A DNA stretch of 64,000 nt from Gammaproteobacteria bacterium (GCA_024742995.1 JANSXK010000006.1:54776-118775), one strand, 5' to 3'. Numbered from the stretch's first letter, positions 25,350 through 34,990 are shown. Program-made: numbers and translations. The notes: generated from the letters alone by a model not told the origin.

Positions 25350-26227
25350 TGCGTTTTTTATTCGTCGATAGAATTTTACAGCTTTCATCCTCTGAAAATT
25401 CTGTTCGAGGAATCAAGCACATCACGCGAGATGATGCTTATCTTTGTCCTGATCCTCAAGGTCGCTTGTGCTTCATGCCTTCTATCATCGGTGAAACCTT
25501 AGGCCAATTAGCTGCTTGGGCAGTGATGGATAGAAATGATTTTCGATTGCGTCCGGTGGCGGGTATTGTTGCTGCGGCCGAAGTGCATCGTCCTGCCTAT
25601 GTGGGTGAAACCTTAGAATTAGAAGCTTGGATTGATGCGCTAGATGATGTGGCCATTGAATACCATGGTGAAGTGCGAGTGGGTTCGGAAGTGGTGTTTC
25701 GTTTAAAACGTGCATTAGGCCCGATGTTACCGACAGAAGATTTTATTGATTCTGAGGTGGTACGACGCCAGTTTTCTGAAATCAATCGCCCTGGCGCCTG
25801 GCCGATAGCGCCCAAACCAGCAGGTTTGATGCCAGAGAATGTGAGCCATACGCCACTAACCCTACAATTTGATCAGATTACAGAGACGGATCCCGGACAG
25901 GGTTTAACCGCGGTGAAATATATCACGCGAAGCGCGCCGTATTTTGCAGATCATTTTCCACATAAACCTGTGTTGCCGATGACGGTTCTTTTAGAATGCA
26001 AAATGAATTTGGCGCAAACGTTTTTGGCATCTGCTGGATGGCAAGACAAATATCGGATCAAAAAGATGCGTCGTATTAAAATGAGCGACTTTGTGTATCC
26101 AGGCGATGAATTGGCTTGCAAGGTAACGCTGAAAGAACATGACGAAGAACAGATGGTTTTACAATATCGCTCAGAAGTGGCAGGCAAACGAGTTTGTACG
26201 CTAGAAGCAGTGTTAGGGGCAGTATAA
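25349..26227 (+). CDS. Beta-hydroxyacyl-ACP dehydratase, double hot-dog (FabZ-like)
   Basis: 292 residues, about twice the length of a normal FabZ, consistent with two hot-dog domains in one chain. The C-terminal one has the clearer catalytic motif APYFADHFPHKPVLPMTVLLECKMNLA; the N-terminal one carries MPSIIGETLGQLAAWAVMDR at the equivalent helix. It should remove water during elongation of the acyl chain on the neighbouring ACP. Starts inside the ACP stop (TAATG) and ends directly at the next gene. Confidence 0.85.
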   Translation: MRFLFVDRILQLSSSENSVRGIKHITRDDAYLCPDPQGRLCFMPSIIGETLGQLAAWAVMDRNDFRLRPVAGIVAAAEVHRPAYVGETLELEAWIDALDDVAIEYHGEVRVGSEVVFRLKRALGPMLPTEDFIDSEVVRRQFSEINRPGAWPIAPKPAGLMPENVSHTPLTLQFDQITETDPGQGLTAVKYITRSAPYFADHFPHKPVLPMTVLLECKMNLAQTFLASAGWQDKYRIKKMRRIKMSDFVYPGDELACKVTLKEHDEEQMVLQYRSEVAGKRVCTLEAVLGAV

Positions 26228-27523
26228 ATGGCAAAAAGACGTGTCGCAATCACGGGACTCGGTGTGGTATCTCCTTTGGGAAACACAGTCGCTACAACTT
26301 GGGAACAATTGATGGCACGGCAATCAGGGATCGCGCAGATCCAAAATTTTGATGCCAGTGCATTTCCCGCGTCTATTGCCGCTGAAGTGAAAGGATTTAC
26401 GCCTGATCTGGCATTAAAGACCAAACATAATCGCTTTGCTTCACACTTTACTTGGTTTGCCTTAGATGCTGCGCTGCAAGCGATGCGAGATGCGCAAATT
26501 GATCTTGATGCGGATTTAGATCCACGGTTTGGTGTGGTCACGGGTAGTGGCATGATGACGGCGGAATTTGAAGGCTTACAACGTTTTCAACAAACCTGTG
26601 CCATCGATGGCCAAGTAGATTGGGCGCAATTATCTGAAAAGTCTCGAGACTTTTATCAATTAGGTGATTTTGCTAAAAGCACGGCGAATACGGGATTGTC
26701 GTTATTGATTCAGCAATTTGGCATCAAAGGGTACGCTTCTGCGGTGCACACAGCGTGTGCCTCAGGCGGGCAAGCATTGGGCTTGGCCATGCAAGTGATT
26801 CGGCGTGGCGATGCAGATTGTATGTTGGCAGGTGGCTTTGATTCGATGATTTCGCCTTTGGGGGTGTCGAGTTTCTGTTTGTTGGGTGCGTTAGCCACTG
26901 ATAACGATACGCCAGAATTGGCCAGTCGTCCGTTTGATGCCACACGTAATGGCTTTGTTTTAGGCGAGGGCGCGGCATTTTTAGTTTTAGAAGAATGGTC
27001 GCGAGCCAAAGCTCGTGGCGCGCATATTTATGCCGAATTGGCAGGTGAAGGCAATACATTGAGTTCTTATCGTATCACTGACTCGCCGCCTGATGGTAAT
27101 GGCGCGATGCAAGCGATTGCGCATTCCATCAAAGATGCTGGTTTGTCACCCGAAGATATCGATTATATTAATGCGCACGGTACCTCGACCAAAATGAATG
27201 ATTTGAGTGAAACCAATGCCATCAAAGCGATATTTGGCAAGCGCGCCTATCAAATTCCAGTAAGCTCGACCAAAAGTCAAACAGGTCATTTGATTGCGGC
27301 AGCCGGTGCGTTAGAAGCGGTATTTTCTGTGTTGGCTATTCAACATTCTTGGGTACCAATGACTGCGAATTTACATCATCCTGATCCAGAATGTGATTTG
27401 GATTATGTGGTAGAAGGTCCTCGTGAAAAATCTCTGGGTGCTGTGGTATCCAATTCTTTTGGATTTGGCGGGTCAAATAGTTGTTTGTTATTTAAGCATC
27501 CCGAGTTTGGAGATACGCCATGA
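26228..27523 (+). CDS. fabF: Beta-ketoacyl-ACP synthase II
   Basis: 431 residues, thiolase fold of the KAS II type with a complete Cys-His-His triad: Cys177 (HTACASGG), His317 (INAHGTSTKMND) and His354 (KSQTGHLIAAAG). It condenses malonyl-ACP with the growing acyl chain. The ATG directly follows the dehydratase stop (TAA, ATG at 26228). Here it would serve the AcpXL-type chain rather than, or in addition to, ordinary fatty acid synthesis. Confidence 0.92.
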   Translation: MAKRRVAITGLGVVSPLGNTVATTWEQLMARQSGIAQIQNFDASAFPASIAAEVKGFTPDLALKTKHNRFASHFTWFALDAALQAMRDAQIDLDADLDPRFGVVTGSGMMTAEFEGLQRFQQTCAIDGQVDWAQLSEKSRDFYQLGDFAKSTANTGLSLLIQQFGIKGYASAVHTACASGGQALGLAMQVIRRGDADCMLAGGFDSMISPLGVSSFCLLGALATDNDTPELASRPFDATRNGFVLGEGAAFLVLEEWSRAKARGAHIYAELAGEGNTLSSYRITDSPPDGNGAMQAIAHSIKDAGLSPEDIDYINAHGTSTKMNDLSETNAIKAIFGKRAYQIPVSSTKSQTGHLIAAAGALEAVFSVLAIQHSWVPMTANLHHPDPECDLDYVVEGPREKSLGAVVSNSFGFGGSNSCLLFKHPEFGDTP

Positions 27524-28806
27524 GTACCAAAAAACGTGTCTTCATCACAGGCCGTGGTGCTGTGACAGCTTCAGGTATGACGGCGGATGCTACTTGGGAC
27601 GCTGTCTTGAACGGCCAACAAGCGTTAGGGGATCTCAAGCTTTGGGATATTGAGTCATGGTCTCATCGTTTGGTAGGAGAGTTACAAGACTATCACCCTG
27701 CCAGTATGTTGCCTGATCGAAAATTATTAAAAGTCATTTCTAGGCAAGATGTGACGGGTATTTCTGCTGGCATGCAAGCCATCGAACAAAGCGCACTACT
27801 CTCCTATCGTGATCAATTATCAGCAGAAGCGCAAACGAGCTTTGCAGAAGACTCGGCTGTTTACGTGGGTTCGCCTGGCAATAAATATTTTCAGCAATAT
27901 GATTTTTTACCTTTAATGGCGAAAGCAAAAGGGGATATGCAGGTTTTCGCAAAAGAATTGTTTTCAGAAGTGCATCCCATGTGGTTGCTGCGGATTTTGC
28001 CGAATAATGTCTTGGCTTATTTGGGTATTACTTATGGATTTAAGGGTGTGAATCATAATATTACCAATCATGCCGTGAGTGGGATGCAGGCTTTATTGGA
28101 GGCTTATGAAGCGATTGCTTCTGGCCAGGCCAAGCGTGCTTTGGTGGTCGCGTATGATATTGGTACTGATCCACAAGCACTTTATTATTATGAGAAATTG
28201 GGGCTATTGAGTGCCCGAGATTTACAGCCGTTTGATGCTGAGCATGATGGGACGATTTTGGCGGAAGGTGCATCTGCATTAGTTTTAGAAAGTGAAGACG
28301 CGGTGCAAGAGCGCTCAGCAACATGCCTGGCCGAAGTGATGGGGGGTTGTACCGCCACGGAAAGCCAGGGCTTATTTTCTATTGAGCCACAAGGCTTACC
28401 CTTACAACAACTTTTAAATCAAACTTTGCAGCGCTGTGATTTATCTCCAGAAGATTTGGGTGCGGTGATTGCTCATGGTAATGGTAGTCATCTTTCGGAT
28501 GTGACGGAAGCCCAAGCCTTGGCCGCGGTACTTGCTGAAACCTCGGTGCCTGTGACGGCATTCAAATGGTCGATGGGGCACACGCTTTGTGCGTCAGGAT
28601 TGTTGGATACGGTGTTGGGCTCCTACGCGATGCAAGCAAATTGTGTGCCAGGTATTTCTAATTTACAGTCTGTGTCTACAGACTGTGCTACCCTGAACGT
28701 GCATCAAGAAGCACGAGCTTGGTCGCAAGATAAAGATCATCTTTTGATCATCAACCGTGGGTTTGCCGGGATGAATGCTTGTGTGGTGTTGCGTGCCTGT
28801 CGATGA
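27520..28806 (+). CDS. Ketosynthase-like protein with active-site Cys replaced by Ala
   Basis: 428 residues, same fold and length as FabF, but the TACASG motif reads NHAVSG (183-188), with Ala185 where the catalytic Cys should be. The two His positions (IAHGNGSHLSD and KWSMGHTLCASG) are kept. A pair of one complete and one Cys-less ketosynthase is known from aromatic polyketide systems, where the second acts as chain length factor; rhizobial acpXL loci also have two fabF genes. I infer a heterodimer that sets chain length. Overlaps fabF by 4 bases. Confidence 0.85.
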   Translation: MSTKKRVFITGRGAVTASGMTADATWDAVLNGQQALGDLKLWDIESWSHRLVGELQDYHPASMLPDRKLLKVISRQDVTGISAGMQAIEQSALLSYRDQLSAEAQTSFAEDSAVYVGSPGNKYFQQYDFLPLMAKAKGDMQVFAKELFSEVHPMWLLRILPNNVLAYLGITYGFKGVNHNITNHAVSGMQALLEAYEAIASGQAKRALVVAYDIGTDPQALYYYEKLGLLSARDLQPFDAEHDGTILAEGASALVLESEDAVQERSATCLAEVMGGCTATESQGLFSIEPQGLPLQQLLNQTLQRCDLSPEDLGAVIAHGNGSHLSDVTEAQALAAVLAETSVPVTAFKWSMGHTLCASGLLDTVLGSYAMQANCVPGISNLQSVSTDCATLNVHQEARAWSQDKDHLLIINRGFAGMNACVVLRACR

Positions 28807-29653
28807 TTTAGCGACACAAATCGCACAATTACCCATATCTAGAGCAGGACGGTATGCCTATCGTTTCTTACCCTATCGACGTAAAATAGTCCGTGACAAT
28901 ATTGAGCAAGTTTATGGTTCACAATTGTCTGCTGTGCAAAAAGAGCATTTGGCACAAGCTTTTTATTCACATTTATTAACCTCTATCAAAGAAACCATCC
29001 AATTGCGGTTTATGAGTGAAAAGACTTTGTGTGAGCGTGTCGATGTGGTGGGTCATGAACGCTTGCTAAAGATTGCAGCCGAAGGAAAAGGGGTGTTGGT
29101 ATTAACGGCCCATGTGGGGAGTTGGGAGTTTGCACCCTTGGGTGGCATTCTTAACTTTAAGCAATTTAAGGGCCATTTTCATTTTATCCGACGGACTTTG
29201 GGTTTGAAATCCATTGAACGCATTTTGTTTCGCCGGTACTATCGCGCAGGATTGAATGTGATTCCTAAGCGGGATGCTTTACATCAAGTGAAAGCAGCAC
29301 TAGATCAAAATCATGCAGTGGTTTTTGTTTTAGATCAACACGCATCGTTGGTGAATCGAGATGGTGTCGCGGTGGAGTTTTTTGGTAAAAAAGCGGGGAC
29401 TTATCGCAGCTTGGCCAGCTTGTCGCGTCATACGGGATTGGCTGTGGTCCCAGCAGCCGGTTATCGCTTGCCCAATGGTCGCCATGTTTTGGCCTTTTAT
29501 GATCCCATTCCTTGGAATGAATATCCGACCACCCAAGAGTCTATTTATCGTAATACCTTGGCTTACAATCAAGCGTTGGAACGCATCATTTTAGCGCATC
29601 CAGAGCAGTGGATGTGGATGCATCAACGTTGGAAGCTTCGGGGCACGCCTTAG
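28775..29653 (+). CDS. Lipid A late acyltransferase, LpxL/LpxXL type
   Basis: 292 residues of the LpxL/HtrB family: HVGSWE (113-118) fits the HxxxxD/E catalytic motif, followed by DQHAS...GVAVEFFGKKAGT and GTYRSLASLSRHTGLAVVPA. It transfers an acyl chain to lipid A or its precursor at the inner membrane; by context the chain comes from the neighbouring ACP. The N-terminal membrane anchor seen in E. coli LpxL is weak here. It overlaps the preceding gene by 32 bases; the start may be ATG 28775 or GTG 28793. Confidence 0.85.
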   Translation: MLVWCCVPVDDLATQIAQLPISRAGRYAYRFLPYRRKIVRDNIEQVYGSQLSAVQKEHLAQAFYSHLLTSIKETIQLRFMSEKTLCERVDVVGHERLLKIAAEGKGVLVLTAHVGSWEFAPLGGILNFKQFKGHFHFIRRTLGLKSIERILFRRYYRAGLNVIPKRDALHQVKAALDQNHAVVFVLDQHASLVNRDGVAVEFFGKKAGTYRSLASLSRHTGLAVVPAAGYRLPNGRHVLAFYDPIPWNEYPTTQESIYRNTLAYNQALERIILAHPEQWMWMHQRWKLRGTP

Positions 29654-30105
29654 TCGTTTTTTAGAAAAACCCATCCGATTTCACTAAAGCTCTTGAAAAA
29701 ATTTTGATTTTGACTCGTGACAATAGCACGCATATTTTGGGCGTTTGGTACACCATGCTTGATGTGATTACCTCTTCTGCGAAAACTTAAGCGGCTGTGA
29801 GAGAAAATTGTAATGGAACGATTGCCTTCACATTGGTAAGCCAAGGCAATACTTGCGCCCTCATTATTCCTTTCCGACATTGTAAAGCGATTGATAGATC
29901 CTGGCGCCAAGTAGACAGGTATAGGTGTGGGAAGAAGCACCTGACCCCTGGTGGTCGCTTGAGATATTAAGTCACAGTTATAGGGCATATTATTGTATAT
30001 TGAAATATGAAAAAGGAGGTTGTCGCCGTTGAACGCTTTGTCTGCGAACGCATGTGAGGCAACCAAACCCCAACCTATGAAAAAGACTACAAGATATTTT
30101 TTCAT
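29650..30105 (-). CDS. Secreted protein of unknown function
   Basis: 151 residues with a clear signal peptide (MKKYLVVFFIGWGLVASHAFA, cleavage after about 21). The mature part has two cysteines (about 44 and 93) and a basic segment (HSRLSFRRRGNHIKHG). No family recognised. The start at 30105 has AGGGATC upstream, and the signal peptide begins there; the frame itself opens 16 codons earlier. It ends tail-to-tail with the lipid A acyltransferase (4-base overlap). Upstream, 30106-30212 holds no gene. Confidence 0.7.
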   Translation of the reverse strand: MKKYLVVFFIGWGLVASHAFADKAFNGDNLLFHISIYNNMPYNCDLISQATTRGQVLLPTPIPVYLAPGSINRFTMSERNNEGASIALAYQCEGNRSITIFSHSRLSFRRRGNHIKHGVPNAQNMRAIVTSQNQNFFKSFSEIGWVFLKND

Positions 30106-30212
30106 TACGATCCCTGATTGTATTTTAGAAGGCGCGTCATGTGCTTCGTTCATATGCTAACATGCGAATAAAGTCATGACTATGTCTCGTTGTCGTTCGC
30201 GAGACACAGATG

Positions 30213-31670
30213 TTACTTTTTCCAAAAGGGTCGTGTAAACAGGATAAAGATGGGATAAATTTGCAAACGTCCGAGCAGCATGGTGATAATCAGCAGACAT
30301 TTGCTGGGTTCGGATATGCTTTTGAAATTCAGGCTGGTTTGACCATCACCTGTGCCAGAGTTTGCTAATGCTGCGGCAATAGAGGAAAAGGACGTGATGA
30401 AATCATTGCCGAGCGCCATAAAAATCAAAATGAAAAGTGCAAACAAACCCAAATATAGAAATGCAAAACTAGTAATAGATTGGATTATATTTTCTGCAAT
30501 GGGGTTACGGTCCATTTTGACTGGGATAGATGCTTGGGGATGCAATAAACGCTCAAATTCTCGTTTGCTTTGTTTGCTGATGACCATCAGACGCAAAAAC
30601 TTTAATCCTCCTGTGGTAGAGCCGGCGCAACCTCCAATTAAGGACATAAATATCAGCAATATTGGATCAAAGCTGGCCCAATCATCAAAAGGAATCAGGG
30701 AGAAGCCAGTGGTGGTTGCAATTGAAATAATCATAAATACTGAATCGATGATTTGTTCCTTAGGACGCAAAAAATGATTATGGAGGAGTAAATTACCCAC
30801 GATGAGTATGATGAGTAGAAAAAACACGATGATATAGGTGCGAAACTCCTCGTCTTGCCAGTAGTTTTTTAAGGTGTGTTGCTGCAAGGCGATATAATGC
30901 AGAGAAAAATTGATGCTTCCAATCAGCATAAATACACAGGCGAATATTTCAATAGCATGGCTACGATAATAAAAAAAGCTGTCATCATGCATGGAAAAGC
31001 CACCTGTAGATACGGTAGAAAAGCTTTCTCCTAACGCATGAAACCAATCCATGCCGGCGTACCAAAAACACCAAGTACAGGCGAGGGTGATCAGGCAATA
31101 AATTGCCCAAAGCAGTTTTGCAGTTTGCGCAATTCTGGGGGTTAATTTGTTTTCTTTGTGAGATGAGGATACTTCTAGGCGAAATAGATGAGTGCCGCCC
31201 ATACCCAGCATTGGAAAAATGGCAATCGCTAGCACAATAATCCCCATACCCCCGATAAATTGTAATTGTTGACGATAATATAAGATTGCGTTGGGCAGGG
31301 TATCTAGATCTGTAAAGGTTGATGCGCCTGTTGTGGTGATACCAGAGACTGCTTCAAACAGAATATCTATGGTTGAATGATTTTGGTGTAGTTCTGGGAA
31401 CAATAAGAAAGGGAATGATGCAAAAAAGCTGATGGCAAACCAAATCGTCACGACAATTAAGAAGCCTTCACGAATTTTTAATAAACTATGATGATGGCGA
31501 AACGGTCGCCATAAAAGATAGCCGCAACCCAGGATGATTCCAAAAGATTCTACAAAGGGCATGCATATGTTTTCTGCAAATTTCCAGCAGATGATCAGTG
31601 GTGGAATCATACTAAAGCTGAATAACATTAAAAATAAGCCTGTGAGGCGTACGACAGTTTTATATTGCAT
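30213..31670 (-). CDS. trkH: Trk potassium uptake protein TrkH
   Basis: 485 residues; the ion-conducting membrane subunit of Trk. It carries the expected four pore-loop segments, each with a glycine-centred filter (TTGAST, STGGFS, TTTGFS, SGTGDG), and is rich in membrane helices throughout. It takes up potassium with regulation by TrkA, whose gene ends 3 bases before it starts. Downstream toward 30106 there is no clear terminator. Confidence 0.94.
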   Translation of the reverse strand: MQYKTVVRLTGLFLMLFSFSMIPPLIICWKFAENICMPFVESFGIILGCGYLLWRPFRHHHSLLKIREGFLIVVTIWFAISFFASFPFLLFPELHQNHSTIDILFEAVSGITTTGASTFTDLDTLPNAILYYRQQLQFIGGMGIIVLAIAIFPMLGMGGTHLFRLEVSSSHKENKLTPRIAQTAKLLWAIYCLITLACTWCFWYAGMDWFHALGESFSTVSTGGFSMHDDSFFYYRSHAIEIFACVFMLIGSINFSLHYIALQQHTLKNYWQDEEFRTYIIVFFLLIILIVGNLLLHNHFLRPKEQIIDSVFMIISIATTTGFSLIPFDDWASFDPILLIFMSLIGGCAGSTTGGLKFLRLMVISKQSKREFERLLHPQASIPVKMDRNPIAENIIQSITSFAFLYLGLFALFILIFMALGNDFITSFSSIAAALANSGTGDGQTSLNFKSISEPSKCLLIITMLLGRLQIYPIFILFTRPFWKK

Positions 31671-31673
31671 ACA

Positions 31674-33050
31674 TTAACTCATAAAAGTTAAATTTACTTG
31701 AAATAAAGCCTCAAGTTGATGAATATATCTTTTCTTCAGTAAGAGTAAGATGACATGGTCATTGGCTGCTAGTACCAAATCAGCATATTGCAACACTAAT
31801 TTATTTTTCCTGATCACGCCAGCCACCGTACAATGAGGTGGAAACTCAATCTCTGAGATGGGTCTGCCAATGACGGAAGAACTTGATTCATCTCCTTCCA
31901 CAATCAATTCAATGGCTTCAGCCTCATCTTCTTGGAGGCGATGAATTTTGATCATGTTTCCATGCCGTATTTTACTTAAAATATTACCGACAGTAATATA
32001 TTGTGGTGATAACGCGTGATCGATCAAGCTGTCTTCGATTAAGTCGATATAGCTTTCGCGATTGACCAAGCTCATGGCATAATTTGCGCCCAAATATTTG
32101 GCTTGCAAACTACTCATGATATTAGCTTCATCATCAGATGTGACAGCACAAAAAATATCCATGTCATCAATGTTTTCATTGACGAGCAAATCGCGATCAG
32201 CAATGTCTCCTTGCAGTACGATGGTTTGATCGAGTTGGGCGACATCTTGCTCGATTTGCTCATCCGTATGTTCAATAAGCTTGGTTTGATGGTACGCTTC
32301 CAAACGTTTTGCTAATCCAGTGCCGATTGGGCCACCACCGGCAATCATGATGCGACGGTGAGCATGAGTGGTCCGTTTTAATGCTTTTAAAAATATTGGG
32401 ATGACTGATGTTGGCAGAATACACAAGAGTTTGTCTTTTAATATCAGTGTATAGGTGTCACTTATGGGAACGCATTGTTTTTTTTGAAATATTGCCACGA
32501 TGGCGACATGAACGTCGCTTAGCTTTTCTTTGACAGCGGCAATGGTTTGGCCATTCATCCAGTCTTGGGATTGTATTTCAAAAGATACCATGCAAACGGC
32601 ATCGTTATAGAAATTGAAAATTTGAAAAAAATCCGGATATTCAATGACTCTCACAATATGGTCAATAATCAGTTCAGTCGGATAAATAAGGGTTTTAATG
32701 GGGATGACATTTTTGGCAAACAGTTCTGGATGCTGATGGTAGTCTTCAGAGCTGATGCGGGCAATAATTTTAGGCACGTCAAAAATTTTGATGGCAATCA
32801 ATGCACTGATCATATTGATTTCATCATTAGGCGTCACCGCAATTACGAGTTCAGCTTGTTCAATGCCAGCATTGATTAAGATGCGGGGGTGAGAGGCCGA
32901 TCCGGTAACCGTTTGTACATCTAAACGTTGTTTGACCTCATCCAAACGCTTATTGTTTTCATCTATCAAAATGACATCATTATCTTCCGCGACGAGTACG
33001 CGCGCTAGATTTTCCCCGACTTCACTTGCACCTAAGATAATGATTCGCAT
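31674..33050 (-). CDS. trkA: Trk potassium uptake regulator TrkA
   Basis: 458 residues: two tandem RCK units, each with a Rossmann NAD-binding domain (LGASEVGENLA near the start; IAGGGPIGTGLAKRLE around 230) and a TrkA-C domain. It gates TrkH according to nucleotide binding, on the inner face of the membrane. The start (33050) overlaps the end of dapF by 19 bases with a strong GGAGGAAGG ribosome-binding site inside dapF. Operon lptM-dapF-trkA-trkH. Confidence 0.94.
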   Translation of the reverse strand: MRIIILGASEVGENLARVLVAEDNDVILIDENNKRLDEVKQRLDVQTVTGSASHPRILINAGIEQAELVIAVTPNDEINMISALIAIKIFDVPKIIARISSEDYHQHPELFAKNVIPIKTLIYPTELIIDHIVRVIEYPDFFQIFNFYNDAVCMVSFEIQSQDWMNGQTIAAVKEKLSDVHVAIVAIFQKKQCVPISDTYTLILKDKLLCILPTSVIPIFLKALKRTTHAHRRIMIAGGGPIGTGLAKRLEAYHQTKLIEHTDEQIEQDVAQLDQTIVLQGDIADRDLLVNENIDDMDIFCAVTSDDEANIMSSLQAKYLGANYAMSLVNRESYIDLIEDSLIDHALSPQYITVGNILSKIRHGNMIKIHRLQEDEAEAIELIVEGDESSSSVIGRPISEIEFPPHCTVAGVIRKNKLVLQYADLVLAANDHVILLLLKKRYIHQLEALFQVNLTFMS

Positions 33051-33883
33051 GTCCCTTCCTCCACCTTTCCATCATATACAAAGGTTGCTGGGCCACGCAA
33101 ATAAATTACACCTTTCTTATCAGGCCACGAGACGTGTAGCTCACCTCCTGGCAAAGTGACTGTGACATTATCTGCCAATTCATGATATAAGATGCCCAAT
33201 GCTGCTGCTGCCACAGCGCCGGAGCCACAAGCTTGGGTTTCTCCACAACCTCGTTCAAAGACACGTAAGGCTATTTTCTCCGGGGCAACGATTTGTAAAA
33301 ATCCAACATTGGCTTGTTCTGGGAAAAATGAGTGGGTACTGATTGCTTGGCCGATGGTCGCCACATCGGTATGTTGCAAATCGTCAACGACGAGCACCGC
33401 ATGAGGATTACCAATTTGAATGCTATGAAATTGATAGGGTTCTTGGTTTATTGTGATTTGATACCAAATTTTTTGATCACGCGCGGTGGTGGGAATATGT
33501 GCTGGTAACAAGTCTGGGATGCCAAAATTGACAGTTACGGTTTGATCTTCGTGGATACTTAAATGCAGGGTGCTGGTTGAGGTTTTAACCCGCAGTTCTT
33601 TTTTGGCACTCAAGCCCTGACGCTGGATAAAAAGCGCCAAGCAACGCGCGCCATTACCACATTGACCTACTTCCTGACCGTCCGCGTTAAAAATACGATA
33701 CATGAAATCAATGTCGGGTATCGCGCTTTTTTCCAGCAGTAAACATTGATCGAACCCTATACCGGTACGGCGTTGACTCCATGTTTGGATTTGCTGTGGT
33801 GATAAAGTGACGGGGTGGGTGACGCCATCAATCATCATGAAATCATTACCAAGACCGTGCATTTTAGTGAAGGGTATCATCAT
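33032..33883 (-). CDS. dapF: Diaminopimelate epimerase
   Basis: 283 residues. Interconverts LL- and meso-diaminopimelate for lysine and peptidoglycan synthesis. The two catalytic cysteines are in GQCGNGARC (Cys75) and in ERGCGETQACGSG. The start has two adjacent ATGs (33883, 33880). The first overlaps the stop codon of the small lptM gene (ATGA), which supports it through translational coupling. Confidence 0.95.
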   Translation of the reverse strand: MMIPFTKMHGLGNDFMMIDGVTHPVTLSPQQIQTWSQRRTGIGFDQCLLLEKSAIPDIDFMYRIFNADGQEVGQCGNGARCLALFIQRQGLSAKKELRVKTSTSTLHLSIHEDQTVTVNFGIPDLLPAHIPTTARDQKIWYQITINQEPYQFHSIQIGNPHAVLVVDDLQHTDVATIGQAISTHSFFPEQANVGFLQIVAPEKIALRVFERGCGETQACGSGAVAAAALGILYHELADNVTVTLPGGELHVSWPDKKGVIYLRGPATFVYDGKVEEGTCESLS

Positions 33884-33993
33884 GATGTGGTTTGGGGTGC
33901 CGGTTCAGGTTCAGGGAAATATAGAGGCCCACGTTGACCACAAGCAGACAAGAGCAACAGGGAAATGATGGAGCATATTAATGTTGTGCGCAT
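33880..33993 (-). CDS. lptM: LptM-like small lipoprotein (YifL/LppL type)
   Basis: 37 residues: a short signal sequence ending in a lipobox (LLLSAC, Cys18), then GQRGPLYFPEPEP, the hallmark of LptM/YifL/LppL, which helps mature the LPS translocon LptD-LptE in the outer membrane. In many proteobacteria this gene directly precedes dapF or lysA, as here: its TGA overlaps the dapF ATG. Too short for ordinary ORF cut-offs. No strong ribosome-binding site is visible upstream. Confidence 0.85.
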   Translation of the reverse strand: MRTTLICSIISLLLLSACGQRGPLYFPEPEPAPQTTS

Positions 33994-34312
33994 AGGGGCA
34001 TTTGTTTTTGGTGTACCTGAAAATCAGTGTACCACGTTCAGGACTGACACAAAACCACGATTGTTTTACTCAGGTAAAAGTTGTTTTTCTCGTATCAGGA
34101 GCTTGTTTGCATCCTTTATACCCCGCGACCTTGTTTTCACTTCCTACGTCACGCGGACAAACCGCGGGACGTAGGAAGTGTGAGGTTGTGGGACATATAT
34201 AGTGATTTATTGTTTAACAGATATAGATATGGCCGCTTTGAAATGATTCTAAAAACTTGCCATTTGGTCAATGTTTGGCGATAATGCATGATTTTTATGG
34301 GTAGGGGTTTTT
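33994..34312 (+). other. Intergenic region between divergent lptM and esterase genes
   Basis: 319 bases with no convincing gene. Several short open frames exist, but they run across the palindromic repeat at 34138-34180 and show no ribosome-binding site. The right third (34195-34300) is A+T-rich and may hold the promoter of the esterase gene. The left part should hold the promoter of the lptM-dapF-trk operon. I could not pick a convincing -35/-10 pair for either. Confidence 0.5.
34138..34180. repeat. Palindromic repeat with a CCGCGG-type core
   Basis: Perfect 13-base arms CACTTCCTACGTC (34138-34150) and GACGTAGGAAGTG (34168-34180) enclose a second, smaller palindrome around CGCGG...CCGCG. 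A shorter relative occurs at 51634-51656 and a half copy at 63772. The shared core is cccgcgg-cttgt-ccgcggga (the copy here has acaaa in the loop). This looks like a dispersed REP-type element of the genome. Confidence 0.75.
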
Positions 34313-34990
34313 GTGCTCGATTTTTATACTGAAGAATCGTCTCAGTCGGCACTCGCGTGCGTGATATGGTTACATGGATTGGGTGCAAGTGCTTCCGATA
34401 TGCGTGGTGTGGTCAAAGCGCTTCCTGCGAATCTTGTCCCAATAGAACATGTCTTTGTGGATGCTCCTGTGCGGCCTGTAACTTTAAATAATCACATGGC
34501 GATGCGTGCCTGGTATGATTTAACGGGGTTAAGCTTGCAAGACCGTGATGATCGTGAAGGTATTTTGCAATCAGAACATGACCTCGATGCAGTGATCGAT
34601 GCGCAAATTGCCAAAGGATTTCAGCCGCAGCAAATTTATTTAGCTGGCTTTTCTCAAGGTGGTGCCATGGCGCTATTTTTAGGATTGCGTACCCAAAAAC
34701 GGCTAGGAGGCATTTTGGCCTTGTCTGCTTATTTGCCACTACGCGCTGACTGCAGCAGTGGTGGTCATATGACACTGCCTATTTTTATGGCCATAGGTAA
34801 GACAGATCCAGTCGTTTTACCTGCTTGGACAAGGTTGTCTTATGATTTTGTGATGTCTCGTGGTTTTACAGACGTGGGTTGGAAAGAATACCCGATGGAA
34901 CATATGATTTGTATGGAAGAAATCACTGACATGGCACATTGGCTAGAGCAACATATTCGCGTTGCGTCCACACAAGGGGAGATAATATGA
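34313..34990 (+). CDS. Carboxylesterase of the phospholipase/carboxylesterase family
   Basis: 225 residues, alpha/beta hydrolase with a full triad: Ser114 (AGFSQGGAM), Asp165 (GKTDPVV) and His197 (YPMEHMI). The N-terminal IWLHGLGASASDM is typical of this family of cytoplasmic esterases (acyl-protein thioesterase relatives). Natural substrate unknown. It starts at GTG 34313 with GGTAGGGG just upstream. Its stop overlaps the ratA start (ATGA). Confidence 0.9.
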   Translation: MLDFYTEESSQSALACVIWLHGLGASASDMRGVVKALPANLVPIEHVFVDAPVRPVTLNNHMAMRAWYDLTGLSLQDRDDREGILQSEHDLDAVIDAQIAKGFQPQQIYLAGFSQGGAMALFLGLRTQKRLGGILALSAYLPLRADCSSGGHMTLPIFMAIGKTDPVVLPAWTRLSYDFVMSRGFTDVGWKEYPMEHMICMEEITDMAHWLEQHIRVASTQGEII

